From DATAMF01 sp964472565 (lineage in GTDB: Bacteria > Chloroflexota > Anaerolineae > Aggregatilineales > Aggregatilineaceae): DNA of 43,371 nt. The position numbers and the translations under genes were made by a program. Below are positions 33,602 to 41,903 of this stretch, one piece after another. The notes beneath the pieces are model-generated. The model made no database searches and was not told the origin of the DNA. It was given only the letters and a program-made list of their open reading frames with translations. Within the stretch, counting starts at the first letter, position 1. Every line of letters begins with the position of its first letter. The DNA lies in NCBI GenBank assembly GCA_964472565.1, contig CAYYNB010000033.1:1-43371 (forward strand). Direction: 5' to 3'.

Positions 33602-35230
33602 TTAGTACTCAGGCATGGGGGGAGCAGCAGGAGCCTTTTCTTCGGGCAGATCAGTGATCAGCGCTTCGGTGGTCAGGATCATGGCCGCGATGCTGGCCGC
33701 GTTTTCGAGCGCGCCGCGCGTAACCTTCGCCGGGTCAATGATGCCCGCTTTGATCATGTCCACGAATTCGCCCGTAATGACATCGTAGCCAACGTTGGTG
33801 TTCTTCTGTTCGGTCTGCTTGGAGAACACCTGCTGCTGGACGACACCACCATCCAGGCCCGCGTTCGCCACAATGCGGCGCATGGGGGCTTCGAGGGAAC
33901 GGCGAACGATCTGGATACCGGTATTTTCGTCATCATAGGCCAGCTTGAAGCCATCGAGCACTTTCACCGCGTTGATGAGGGCCACACCACCACCGGGGAC
34001 AATGCCTTCTTCCACGGCAGCACGCGTCGCGCTCAGGGCATCTTCGACGCGGTGCTTCTTTTCCTTCAGTTCGACTTCCGTTGCCGCGCCGACACCGATC
34101 ACCGCCACGCCGCCGGACAGCTTCGCCAGCCGTTCTTGCAGCTTCTCGCGATCATAATCGCTGGTCGAGTTGTCGATTTCGTTGCGGATCTCCTGCACGC
34201 GCCCCTGGATCGCCGCTGGATCGCCTGCGCCGTCCACAATCGTGGTGTCGTTTTTCGTGCAGACGACCTTCCCCGCGCGTCCCAGGTCATCGAGGCGAAC
34301 CGAGTCGAGCTTGCGCCCCAGTTCTTCCGTGATAACCGTGCCGCCCGTCAGGATGGCAATGTCTTGCAGCATCGCTTTGCGGCGATCACCGAAGCCCGGC
34401 GCTTTCACCGCGACGACGTTCAGCATGCCGCGCAGTTTATTGAGTACCAGTGTCGCCAGCGCTTCGCCGTCCACGTCTTCCGCGATGATCACCAGTTCCC
34501 GCTTGCCGATTTGCAGCAGTTTTTCCAGAATCGGCACAAGGTCTTGCGCGGCGGAAATCTTCTTGTCGTGGATCAGGATATGCGCATCGTTGATCACAGC
34601 TTCCATCGTATCGGGCGTGGTGACGAAATACGGCGAAATGTAGCCGCGATCAAACTGCATGCCCTCGACATACGTAGTTTCGAATTCGAGGCCCTTGCTT
34701 TCCTCAACCGTGATCACGCCGTCTTTCCCGACTTTGTCCATCACATCCGCGATCAGCGCGCCGATTTCTTTGTCCTGCGCGCTGATAGCCGCCACCGAAG
34801 CGATTTCTTCTTTGGTGCTGATGGGGTGGGCCATGCGGCGGATTTCTTCGGCTACACGGTTGGCAGCGGCTTCAATACCGTGCTTCAGCAGCATCGGGTT
34901 CGCGCCCGCCGCAACGTTCTTCAGTCCTTCGTTGACAATGGTCTGCGCCAGCACGGTGGCGGTTGTGGTGCCGTCGCCCGCGATGTCGTTGGTCTTGGTG
35001 GCGGCTTCCTTTAGAAGCTGCGCGCCCATGTTTTCATAGGGGTCTTCGAGTTCGATTTCTTTGGCAACCGTCACACCGTCGTGGGTAATCGTCGGCGCGC
35101 CGAATTTTTTGTCGATGGCAACGTTCCGACCCTTCGGGCCGAGGGTGGTTGCAACAGCCTGTGCCAGGGTATCAATACCCGTCTTCAGACGACGGCGGGA
35201 GTCTTCACTGAAAACCAGTTGTTTAGGCAT
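33602..35230 (-). CDS. groEL: chaperonin GroEL
   Basis: GroEL forms the double-ring ATP-driven folding chamber with GroES. The 542-residue product is full length, with TLGPKGRNV at 29-37, ITHDGVTVAKEIEL, the ATP-binding GDGTTTATVLAQ, and the C-terminal VPGGGVALINAV. The tail reads APAAPPMPEY rather than the Gly-Met repeats of E. coli GroEL. AAAGGAG precedes the ATG at 35230 by 11 bases. It follows groES by 36 bases on the same strand and shares its promoter and operators. Confidence 0.98.
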   Translation of the reverse strand: MPKQLVFSEDSRRRLKTGIDTLAQAVATTLGPKGRNVAIDKKFGAPTITHDGVTVAKEIELEDPYENMGAQLLKEAATKTNDIAGDGTTTATVLAQTIVNEGLKNVAAGANPMLLKHGIEAAANRVAEEIRRMAHPISTKEEIASVAAISAQDKEIGALIADVMDKVGKDGVITVEESKGLEFETTYVEGMQFDRGYISPYFVTTPDTMEAVINDAHILIHDKKISAAQDLVPILEKLLQIGKRELVIIAEDVDGEALATLVLNKLRGMLNVVAVKAPGFGDRRKAMLQDIAILTGGTVITEELGRKLDSVRLDDLGRAGKVVCTKNDTTIVDGAGDPAAIQGRVQEIRNEIDNSTSDYDREKLQERLAKLSGGVAVIGVGAATEVELKEKKHRVEDALSATRAAVEEGIVPGGGVALINAVKVLDGFKLAYDDENTGIQIVRRSLEAPMRRIVANAGLDGGVVQQQVFSKQTEQKNTNVGYDVITGEFVDMIKAGIIDPAKVTRGALENAASIAAMILTTEALITDLPEEKAPAAPPMPEY

Positions 35231-35266
35231 AGCTCACATTTCTCCTTTAAATAGAATTCCGGGGCA

Positions 35267-35566
35267 TTAGCCCTCGACTACCGCCAAAATATCGGACTCT
35301 TTGAGGATCAGCAGTTTTTTGTTGTCGAGTTTGATTTCGGTGCCCGAATACTTGGCAAAGAGGACGATGTCACCATCTTTAACGTCTACGACGAGGCGCT
35401 TGCCATTGTCATCTAAACGGCCAGGGCCAACGGCCAAAATTTTGCCCTGCTGCGGTTTTTCTTTGGCGGTTTCGGGCAGCACCAGCGCACCACCCGCAAA
35501 AGTCTCTTCACGTTCCAGCGGTTCGACCACAACACGATCACCCAGAGGACGCAGTTTAAGACTCAT
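35267..35566 (-). CDS. groES: co-chaperonin GroES
   Basis: This 99-residue protein caps the GroEL ring. It has LKLRPLGDRVVVEPL at the N-terminus, the mobile-loop region ETFAGGALVLPETAKEKPQQGKI, and VKDGDIVLFAKYSGTEIK. The start ATG at 35566 lies 7 bases after GGAGG; a TTG two codons upstream is too close to that SD. The gene leads the groESL operon, with CIRCE-like operators and a strong promoter just upstream. Confidence 0.97.
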   Translation of the reverse strand: MSLKLRPLGDRVVVEPLEREETFAGGALVLPETAKEKPQQGKILAVGPGRLDDNGKRLVVDVKDGDIVLFAKYSGTEIKLDNKKLLILKESDILAVVEG

Positions 35567-35616
35567 TTTCAAGCCTCCTGATTGGCACAGTTTGGTTGGA
35601 TTTTAGAACACCATAA

Positions 35617-35642
35617 TTAGCACTCAAAGAGATGAGTGCTAA
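35617..35642 (-). promoter_or_regulatory. CIRCE-like operator 1 (8-base spacer)
   Basis: Perfect arms TTAGCACTC (35617-35625) and GAGTGCTAA (35634-35642) surround an 8-base spacer, one base shorter than the usual 9. It lies just downstream of the predicted groES start site, where HrcA binding would block transcription. Confidence 0.92.
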
Positions 35643-35653
35643 TTTCAAACTCA

Positions 35654-35682
35654 ATAGTAGCAAGGGTTGGACAGAGTGTCAA
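35654..35682 (-). promoter_or_regulatory. groESL promoter
   Basis: On the minus strand a perfect TTGACA (35682-35677) and TACTAT (35659-35654) are spaced by 17 bases. Predicted start is near 35647, between the two CIRCE-like sites. Confidence 0.85.
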
Positions 35683-35690
35683 GTAGAATT

Positions 35691-35716
35691 TTAGCAGTCG
35701 CGCCGTCGAGTGCTAA
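35691..35716 (-). promoter_or_regulatory. CIRCE-like operator 2 (8-base spacer)
   Basis: TTAGCAGTC (35691-35699) and GAGTGCTAA (35708-35716) differ from canonical arms by one base, again with an 8-base spacer. It sits 8 bases upstream of the -35 hexamer and 74 bases from operator 1. Confidence 0.8.
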
Positions 35717-35724
35717 AAGCCATC

Positions 35725-37041
35725 TTAGGGCTGGGGAGTAGCCTCAATGGTTGGTGCTGGCGTTGCGGTGGCCGGACTGGTACTGTAGAGGGTCAGGTTG
35801 CACGACTGGGCATGGGTGAGGAACTGGGCCTGCTTATTCGTTAACTGGCGTTCGAGCGCAATGTTATAACCTTGCTGTAAATAACTGGTTGCCAGATCGC
35901 AGCGCCCCTGGGCAATATAGGCATGTCCGATCTGAAGGAAATCGTCGGGATCGGTTGAGCCTAGTTCAATCGCGCGTTCCAGATTTGAAATGGCCGTCAC
36001 ATAATCGCCATCCAGATATTGCAGCCCACCCAGCCACGAAAGGCAGGGTACATAGTCGGGGGATGCTTCCAGGCAGCGCCGTAAATATTCATAGGCGCGC
36101 TCTGGATTACCGTTGTTCATATAGGTGCGTCCCATTTCAAACAGGATCGAGGGGTCTTGAGGATTCTGTTCGGCGGCAGTGGTTAAAACCTGCACCGCAT
36201 TATCGGGCTGTTGCAGCGAACGGTAATTCATCGCCAGTTCCACCGCCCAATAAGTATCGCTGGGCGCTAATTCAATCGCGCGCTGATAGTAATCGACGGC
36301 GCTGGTATAGTCACCCAGATCGGAAAATATTTTACCTTGCACACGGAACGTATAAGCCAGCATCCGGTTGGCGACATTGGTCCGGCTTGCTTCCAGCAGC
36401 GCTACGGCGCGTTCCAAATAGGTATTTGCCAGTTCATCCTGGGCCAGATCGTGATAAATTTCACCCAGAACGGCATCGGTAAAACCAAATGTCTCATCCA
36501 GCGATTTGGCATGGAGGGCTGGCGCTAGAGCAGCGGCAGGATCACCGTTCCAATCCAGCGCCATCGCTTGAATCGCCCAACCATGTGGTGCTTCAGGGTT
36601 GGCATTCACCGTCATCGCTGAAAATTCGAGCGCATCTTGCAGCCGCCAGTTGATCACCAACATATAAGCAATTTCGAAATGCAACTCACTGTCGTTGGGG
36701 TTGTTTTGGCCGAGGATCAAACACTGCTCAACTGCTTGATCCAGGTTGCCCTGCCGGAAGCCATTAATGCAGCCGGCTCGCGCTTCTTCAATATCCGGCG
36801 TGGCAGTGGGTGTGGGGGGCGGCGCGACTTTGGTTTTCGCGCTCGAAATCCCCCCCTCAATCTGATCGACAATGGCTGGTGCAATATCACGCCGCACCAT
36901 GTCCTGGTTCATCCATACGAACCAACCTAACGCGGCTAACACGCCGATCACGAGGAGCAGGGTGATCGTCCGGCGCGAGATGAGATTCAGATGGCGGCGG
37001 CGGCGTTTAGGTTGGTAGCGTTTAGGTGTGCGCAGATACAT
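35725..37041 (-). CDS. membrane-anchored TPR protein (downstream twin)
   Basis: This 438-residue protein has a basic N-terminus (KRRRRH), one membrane helix (about 25-44), and then TPR-type helical repeats through about residue 410, for example AVDYYQRAIELAPSDTYWAV, ILFEMGRTYMNNGNPERAYEYL and SNLERAIELGSTDPDD. A Pro/Thr-rich end follows. TPR arrays bind other proteins; the partner is unknown. ATG 37041 lies 2 bases after the upstream stop, so it is coupled to the first twin; the longer open frame upstream lies inside that gene and is ignored. Confidence 0.88.
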   Translation of the reverse strand: MYLRTPKRYQPKRRRRHLNLISRRTITLLLVIGVLAALGWFVWMNQDMVRRDIAPAIVDQIEGGISSAKTKVAPPPTPTATPDIEEARAGCINGFRQGNLDQAVEQCLILGQNNPNDSELHFEIAYMLVINWRLQDALEFSAMTVNANPEAPHGWAIQAMALDWNGDPAAALAPALHAKSLDETFGFTDAVLGEIYHDLAQDELANTYLERAVALLEASRTNVANRMLAYTFRVQGKIFSDLGDYTSAVDYYQRAIELAPSDTYWAVELAMNYRSLQQPDNAVQVLTTAAEQNPQDPSILFEMGRTYMNNGNPERAYEYLRRCLEASPDYVPCLSWLGGLQYLDGDYVTAISNLERAIELGSTDPDDFLQIGHAYIAQGRCDLATSYLQQGYNIALERQLTNKQAQFLTHAQSCNLTLYSTSPATATPAPTIEATPQP

Positions 37042-37043
37042 GG

Positions 37044-38327
37044 TTAATAAATACCTATCGGTTCGGGTGGTACAGGCGTCGGTGGGATGGGCGTCGGAAT
37101 CTGATCGGCAGAGAACTGGTCTTCTTCCGTTCCCACGCACGATTGCAGCCCGGTATTGATGAAGCCCTTGACGGTTTCCGATGGATTCATCGTCAGCGCG
37201 GTTTGCAGATTTGGCCACGCCTTTTCACAGTGGGCCAATAACGCCCAGGACAGCCCCTGGATGTAATAACACTCAATTTCCTGCTTCTCTAACGGAATCC
37301 CCTGCTCGGTTTGCAGATTAATGCAGGTCTGGAAGGACTCAATCGCGCCTTCATAGTTACGCTTGGCATACTGTACCATGCCAAGCTGACGCCACGCTTC
37401 AGGGTACGTCTTATCTAACTCAGTCGCTTGTTCGCAGGCTTCCTGGGCACGGCTGTCATCGCGCTGGCGAAAATAGGTTTCACATTTGCGTGTGTAGGCT
37501 TTGACGTTGTTCGGCTCCATCGCCAACACACGGTCAAAGGCTGCAATCGCCGCATCATAGTTATCCTGGATGATATAGTAGGGCGCTAATTCAAAATACA
37601 GCGCATACAGGCGGGGATGGATTTGGATCGCCATTTCATACTGTTGAATGGCCGCGTTCCATTCCCCGACAAACGACAAACTGAGCGCAAGCGCGCGCCG
37701 CGCATCGACGCTGTTGGGATTTTTCTGGACGGCAAGATCGCCCTCATCAAACGCCTGACGTGGACGGCCCGCCTGAAAATAGGCCATCGATAGGTAGGCA
37801 TGCGCCTCGGCATAGTTAACATCGAGTTGGGTCGCGCGCAGCCCGGCTTGAATCGCTTCTTCATAGCGGCCATTTTCGAGCAGCGCAAACGCAAGAATAG
37901 CTTGCGCGCGGGTATTGTCGGGGGCAATTTCGACCGCTCGTTGGGCCACCTGGAGTGCTTCTTCGGCCAGGTACTCATAGCTGCGGCCCCCATAGCTGCG
38001 ATAGATCAGCACCCGTCCATATTCAAATTGAATGTCAATGTTGTTGGGTTCCAGTCGGGCGGCCTGCCCATAATAGTCAATGGCCGTTTCCAGATCGCCC
38101 TGCCAATAGGCGCGTTCGCCCAACTGGGCCAGTGTTACAGCATCTGGTGTGGCCGTGGAACTACCATTGACACTGGCAAGCACCCAGGACTGAACACTGT
38201 TAAAACGCCAGATAATAGCGATGGCTATTCCCATCGTGATGAGCCAGACAATGAATAACGTTTTGCCACCACGACGACGCCCTTGACGACCAAAGTGTAA
38301 GTTTGACTGATCGCGCCGAATATACAT
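37044..38327 (-). CDS. membrane-anchored TPR protein (upstream twin)
   Basis: This 427-residue protein has the same plan as its neighbour: MYIRR start with basic residues, a single membrane helix (about 22-41), then TPR repeats such as AIDYYGQAARLEPNNIDIQFEYGR, AIQAGLRATQLDVNYAEAHAYL and AIAAFDRVLAMEPNNVKAYTR. Four or more cysteines in the last third (CETYF, EACEQ, TCINL, IECYY) and a Pro-rich end are seen. Both twins probably arose by an old duplication, since identity is low. Function is unknown; a scaffold at the membrane is plausible. Confidence 0.88.
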   Translation of the reverse strand: MYIRRDQSNLHFGRQGRRRGGKTLFIVWLITMGIAIAIIWRFNSVQSWVLASVNGSSTATPDAVTLAQLGERAYWQGDLETAIDYYGQAARLEPNNIDIQFEYGRVLIYRSYGGRSYEYLAEEALQVAQRAVEIAPDNTRAQAILAFALLENGRYEEAIQAGLRATQLDVNYAEAHAYLSMAYFQAGRPRQAFDEGDLAVQKNPNSVDARRALALSLSFVGEWNAAIQQYEMAIQIHPRLYALYFELAPYYIIQDNYDAAIAAFDRVLAMEPNNVKAYTRKCETYFRQRDDSRAQEACEQATELDKTYPEAWRQLGMVQYAKRNYEGAIESFQTCINLQTEQGIPLEKQEIECYYIQGLSWALLAHCEKAWPNLQTALTMNPSETVKGFINTGLQSCVGTEEDQFSADQIPTPIPPTPVPPEPIGIY

Positions 38328-38438
38328 TTTCCGATAACCTCAACCTAGCCTGCGATAGACAAACAAATGACCAGCGAGTGCAGAATCACCCCCCAGTCCC
38401 ACTTAGACCATTCCTCTGAATTATCACGCGTCGTGTTA

Positions 38439-38467
38439 ATCGTATCATCCTGCAAGGGTGCTGTCAA
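38439..38467 (-). promoter_or_regulatory. promoter for the TPR operon
   Basis: Minus-strand TTGACA (38467-38462, perfect) and TACGAT (38444-38439) are 17 bases apart, predicting a leader of about 105 bases. The rest of the 38328-38543 divergent gap holds a weaker plus-strand TATACT at 38493-38498 that may serve the next gene. Confidence 0.65.
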
Positions 38468-38543
38468 AAGGTGATTTCCCTACGGCACGCTGTATACTAC
38501 ACCTGTTTGACTGAAAATCGTGCTGAATCAAGGGAGAAGTCCT

Positions 38544-39422
38544 ATGCCGTATCATCTAGGGAATTTTTCTGTCTGGCGTTTGTCGGAATGGGAAGGCCCA
38601 ACGATTCCGTTAAAAGATATGCTCACGGGCGTCACGGATGAACAGCTAGAAGCCCACCGTGACTGGCTGCAACCTCATTTTTTGCGGCCTGATAACGTGA
38701 TGCTCATAGGGACGCAGAGCTTTATTGTCCGCACCCCACAGCACACCATCCTGATTGATGCCTGCGTGGGGAATGACAAACCCCGCGCTTCCGAACACTA
38801 TAATCGTCTGCAAACGCCATTTTTGGAGAACATGGCAAAACTCGGTTTTTCACCAGCAGACTTTGATAGGGTGATCATCACCCATTTTCATATTGATCAT
38901 GTTGGCTGGTGTACGCGGCTGGTGGACGGCCAATGGATGCCCACCTTTCCGAATGCCCGTTATATTTTTGTACAGGACGAATGGGATTATTGGAAGAATC
39001 TGCCAACCGATGATCCCGACAGCCAGCAATGTATCCGTGACAGCGTGATGCCTATTGTCGCTGCCGGAAAAGCGGATCTGGTACCCGCCGATGTCCGGAT
39101 TGCAGACGGCGTTTGGCTGGAAGCGCTACCCGGCCATACGCCCGGTCATGTAGGCGTACATTTACGTTCGGGGGATCAAGAGCTGATCATCATCGGGGAC
39201 CTGATGCACCATCCGATCCAGGTGGCTGAACCCCAGGTCGGGATTCCTGCGTTTGATTTTGACTTTCAACAGGCGATGCAGACACGTCAGGCGTTTTTAC
39301 AACGGTATGCCGGTCTGCCAGTATGGATCGCGGGGATTCATTTTCCATCCCCAGCGATTGGGCGGCTTGTTTACGAGGGTCAACAACTGCGGTTCGACGT
39401 GCTCACCGGGCATGATGGATGA
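38544..39422 (+). CDS. metallo-beta-lactamase-fold hydrolase
   Basis: This 292-residue protein has the two-metal motif THFHIDH (113-119), a later LPGHTPGHVGVH histidine segment and GDLMHHP with a metal-binding aspartate. The order matches lactonase-like/glyoxalase II-like members of the superfamily. Substrate cannot be told; quorum-lactone or general hydrolase are options. The start ATG at 38544 has AGGGAGAAG 4-8 bases upstream. The GTG at 38520 is in frame but lacks an SD. No signal peptide is present. Confidence 0.92.
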   Translation: MPYHLGNFSVWRLSEWEGPTIPLKDMLTGVTDEQLEAHRDWLQPHFLRPDNVMLIGTQSFIVRTPQHTILIDACVGNDKPRASEHYNRLQTPFLENMAKLGFSPADFDRVIITHFHIDHVGWCTRLVDGQWMPTFPNARYIFVQDEWDYWKNLPTDDPDSQQCIRDSVMPIVAAGKADLVPADVRIADGVWLEALPGHTPGHVGVHLRSGDQELIIIGDLMHHPIQVAEPQVGIPAFDFDFQQAMQTRQAFLQRYAGLPVWIAGIHFPSPAIGRLVYEGQQLRFDVLTGHDG

Positions 39423-39428
39423 AAAAAT

Positions 39429-39455
39429 CGGGTAGTGGTAAGTCGCCACTACCCG
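39429..39455 (-). terminator. rlmB terminator
   Basis: Ten-pair perfect stem (39429-39438 with 39446-39455, loop TAAGTCG) followed on the minus strand by ATTTTTTC. It also lies just after the plus-strand hydrolase stop. Confidence 0.9.
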
Positions 39456-39467
39456 AAGCACGGCTTG

Positions 39468-40238
39468 TTATTCGGCGGGAACAGGCACCCACCCTTGCCA
39501 GCTTCGCGCCTGCCACGCGGCATAGAGTGCAATCGATCCGGCGGTTGCCACATTCAGGCTTTGGACGTGCCCGCGCATCGGCAGCGTGATCCGCATGTCG
39601 CAGGTTTCGCGCACCAAGCGCCGCAATCCCTCACCCTCGCTGCCCATCACCAGCGCAATCGAACGGTCCAGATCAACCTGATCAAGCGTTTGGGTTTCCG
39701 GCCCAATATCCAGCCCCACCAGCCAGACATCCTCTTCTTTCAGGCGACGCATGGCCGTAACCAGATTATTGACAATGGACACGTTCAGATGTTCCACCGC
39801 GCCCGACGAGGCATTGACTACCGCTGGTGTGACATCGACCCCGCGCCGCTCTTGCAGCAGAATGCCATGGATACCTACCGCATCGGATACACGCAGCAGC
39901 GCACCGACATTTTGCGGGTCTTTCAGCAGATCGAGGACGAGCAAAAAGGGTTTTTCCCCTTTGTCAGCCGCATAAGCCAGAATCGCGTCCAGTTCCACAT
40001 AGGGATACCCACCCACTCGTAGCGCGACTCCCTGGTGGTTGGCGTCCTTCGAGAGATCATCGATTACCCGGCGCGGCACCCGGCGCAGGTTGATATTACG
40101 CTGCTTGACCAGATTCAGGATCGTTTCGATATTGCCTTTTTCATCCACCCCTTCGGCCAGCAGCAGTTGTTCAACACTGCGCCGCCCGGCTTGCAGACAT
40201 TCCAGGACCGACCACCGTCCGTAAAGATATTCACTCAT
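39468..40238 (-). CDS. rlmB: 23S rRNA 2'-O-ribose methyltransferase, RlmB/TrmH type
   Basis: This SPOUT-class enzyme methylates guanosine 2251 of 23S rRNA or a related site. The N-terminal substrate-binding domain starts MSEYLYGRWSVLECL. The knot region has LLKDPQNVGALLRVSDAVG (motif 1), ALVMGSEGEGLRRLV (motif 2) and RGHVQSLNVATAGSIALYA (motif 3). The 256-residue length fits. It lies just downstream of cysS on the same strand, a frequent neighbourhood in bacteria. TrmH-like tRNA specificity cannot be excluded. Confidence 0.92.
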   Translation of the reverse strand: MSEYLYGRWSVLECLQAGRRSVEQLLLAEGVDEKGNIETILNLVKQRNINLRRVPRRVIDDLSKDANHQGVALRVGGYPYVELDAILAYAADKGEKPFLLVLDLLKDPQNVGALLRVSDAVGIHGILLQERRGVDVTPAVVNASSGAVEHLNVSIVNNLVTAMRRLKEEDVWLVGLDIGPETQTLDQVDLDRSIALVMGSEGEGLRRLVRETCDMRITLPMRGHVQSLNVATAGSIALYAAWQARSWQGWVPVPAE

Positions 40239-40308
40239 CGTCGTACCTTTCGTGATGCGCGTTTTTGACTACTGTAACACAGGGAAGTGTTTTTAGTTGT
40301 GATGCTGC

Positions 40309-41772
40309 CTAATTTGTCCGGTACACCGTGCCATCCGCGCGATCTTCCAGCGTGACGCCCAGTGCTGCCAGTTGATCCCGAATCTGATCCGCTTCCGCGA
40401 AGTTTTTGTTCTGCCGCGCTTTGGATCGCAGATCGATCAGCAGCCGGATCAGCCCGTCTTCACGCTCGGCATTATGCGTTCCGGCGCTCACTTCATCCCG
40501 CACGATCCCCAGCACCTGACCGCCCAATTCACGGTAGGCCGTCCCAATCGCATCCAGCACCAGCTTGCCCACCATTTGATCGCTGTTGAGCAGGGTATTC
40601 ACTTCGCGCGTCAAATCGAACAGCGCCGCCAGCGCACCCGGCCCATTAAAATCGTCGTCCATGGCATCGATGAATTGTTTTTTCGCGTTGGCGACGGTAT
40701 CCAGGAAGCCGATTCCCGCATCCCCATCGGGCGCGCTGCGCTGTTTTTCGCGCACCAGCCGCACTGCGCCATCAATTCGTTCCCAACCTTTGCGCGCCTG
40801 ATCCAGCGCCTCTTCACTGAACACCACCGGGCTGCGATAGTGACTGTTCAGGATAAACAGGCGCAGCACTTCAGGACGGTGCAGCTTAAGCGCGTCTTTG
40901 ATGGTATAGAAGTTACCCAGACTCTTTGACATCTTCACCGGAATCCCGAATTCATCCGGCACCAGCAGCGTGCCCACCAACGTCCAGTAGCGAGCGAATT
41001 CGACATGATTGGCCGCTTCACTTTGTGCGACTTCGCATTCATTGTGTGGGAAGATGTTATCTACCCCGCCGCCATGAATATCGAAGGTTTCACCCAGGTA
41101 TTTGCGAGACATGGCCGAGCATTCGATATGCCAACCCGGATACCCTTCGCCCCAGGGGCTGTTCCAGCGCAAAATATGCTCCGGCTGTGCGATTTTCCAC
41201 AGCGCAAAATCTTCTGGATTCCGCTTATCTTCGCGGACTTCTTCACGGGTTCCGGCTTCCAGTTCTTCCAAGCGGCGGTTGGACAGCTTGCCATAGTCCG
41301 GCCAGCTTCGCACGTCAAAATAAACGTTGCCGTCATCCGACACATACGCATGCCCCTGTTGAAGCAGCGTTTCGATCATTTCGATCTGTTCGGGGATATG
41401 CGCGCTGGCGCGCGGGCTGATGTCGGGGCGCTGCACGCCGAGCGCGTCCATATCGCTAAAGTAGCTCCGGGCGTATGTTTCCACAATCTTCATCGGCGTT
41501 GATTGCGACTGCCGCGCCTTTTTGAGGATGCGATCTTCGCCCGTGTCGAGCAGGTGCCCAACGTCCGTCAGATTCTGAACATACAGCACATCATAGCCGC
41601 TGTAGCGCAGATAACGAACCATAATATCGAACGATACATACGTTTTGGCATGCCCCACGTGGGCATGGTCATAGACGGTTGGACCGCAGACATATAAATT
41701 TACTTTGCCTTCTTGCAGCGGTACAAAAGGTTCTTTTTCCCGGTGTAAAACGTTAAAGATCTGCAAGCTCAT
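40309..41772 (-). CDS. cysS: cysteinyl-tRNA synthetase
   Basis: This 487-residue class I synthetase attaches cysteine to its tRNA. The motif YVCGPTVYDHAHVGHA (27-42) holds the zinc-binding Cys29 and the HIGH-type HVGH. KMSKSLGNF is the KMSKS loop, and GWHIECSAMS holds the second zinc cysteine. The C-terminal anticodon region (about 360-487) ends in LAALGVTLEDRADGTVYR. Stop and start are normal for the family. It is transcribed divergently from the amidohydrolase. Confidence 0.97.
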   Translation of the reverse strand: MSLQIFNVLHREKEPFVPLQEGKVNLYVCGPTVYDHAHVGHAKTYVSFDIMVRYLRYSGYDVLYVQNLTDVGHLLDTGEDRILKKARQSQSTPMKIVETYARSYFSDMDALGVQRPDISPRASAHIPEQIEMIETLLQQGHAYVSDDGNVYFDVRSWPDYGKLSNRRLEELEAGTREEVREDKRNPEDFALWKIAQPEHILRWNSPWGEGYPGWHIECSAMSRKYLGETFDIHGGGVDNIFPHNECEVAQSEAANHVEFARYWTLVGTLLVPDEFGIPVKMSKSLGNFYTIKDALKLHRPEVLRLFILNSHYRSPVVFSEEALDQARKGWERIDGAVRLVREKQRSAPDGDAGIGFLDTVANAKKQFIDAMDDDFNGPGALAALFDLTREVNTLLNSDQMVGKLVLDAIGTAYRELGGQVLGIVRDEVSAGTHNAEREDGLIRLLIDLRSKARQNKNFAEADQIRDQLAALGVTLEDRADGTVYRTN

Positions 41773-41804
41773 GATTAGCGCCTCCGCGTGTGGATTTGCG
41801 GCTC

Positions 41805-41833
41805 ATTGTAACGTAAAGCACAACCGGCGTTAA
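41805..41833 (-). promoter_or_regulatory. candidate cysS promoter
   Basis: On the minus strand TTAACG (41833-41828) and TACAAT (41810-41805) are 17 bases apart, about 32 bases before the cysS ATG. Confidence 0.55.
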
Positions 41834-41841
41834 GGTTAACA

Positions 41842-41870
41842 TTGGCGTTCGCCCGCGAAGTTTGTACAAT
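41842..41870 (+). promoter_or_regulatory. promoter for the amidohydrolase gene
   Basis: TTGGCG (41842-41847) and TACAAT (41865-41870) are separated by 17 bases; predicted start near 41877. The upstream edge lies 8 bases from the divergent cysS -35 element. Confidence 0.6.
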
Positions 41871-41903
41871 GCCGGATCAAAGCGTTTTTTCAAGGAGAAG
41901 TCT

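Noticed and set aside
34052..35014. Plus-strand open frame of 320 codons opposite groEL
   Set aside because: Groel is certain on the minus strand, and the shadow translation has no domain pattern.
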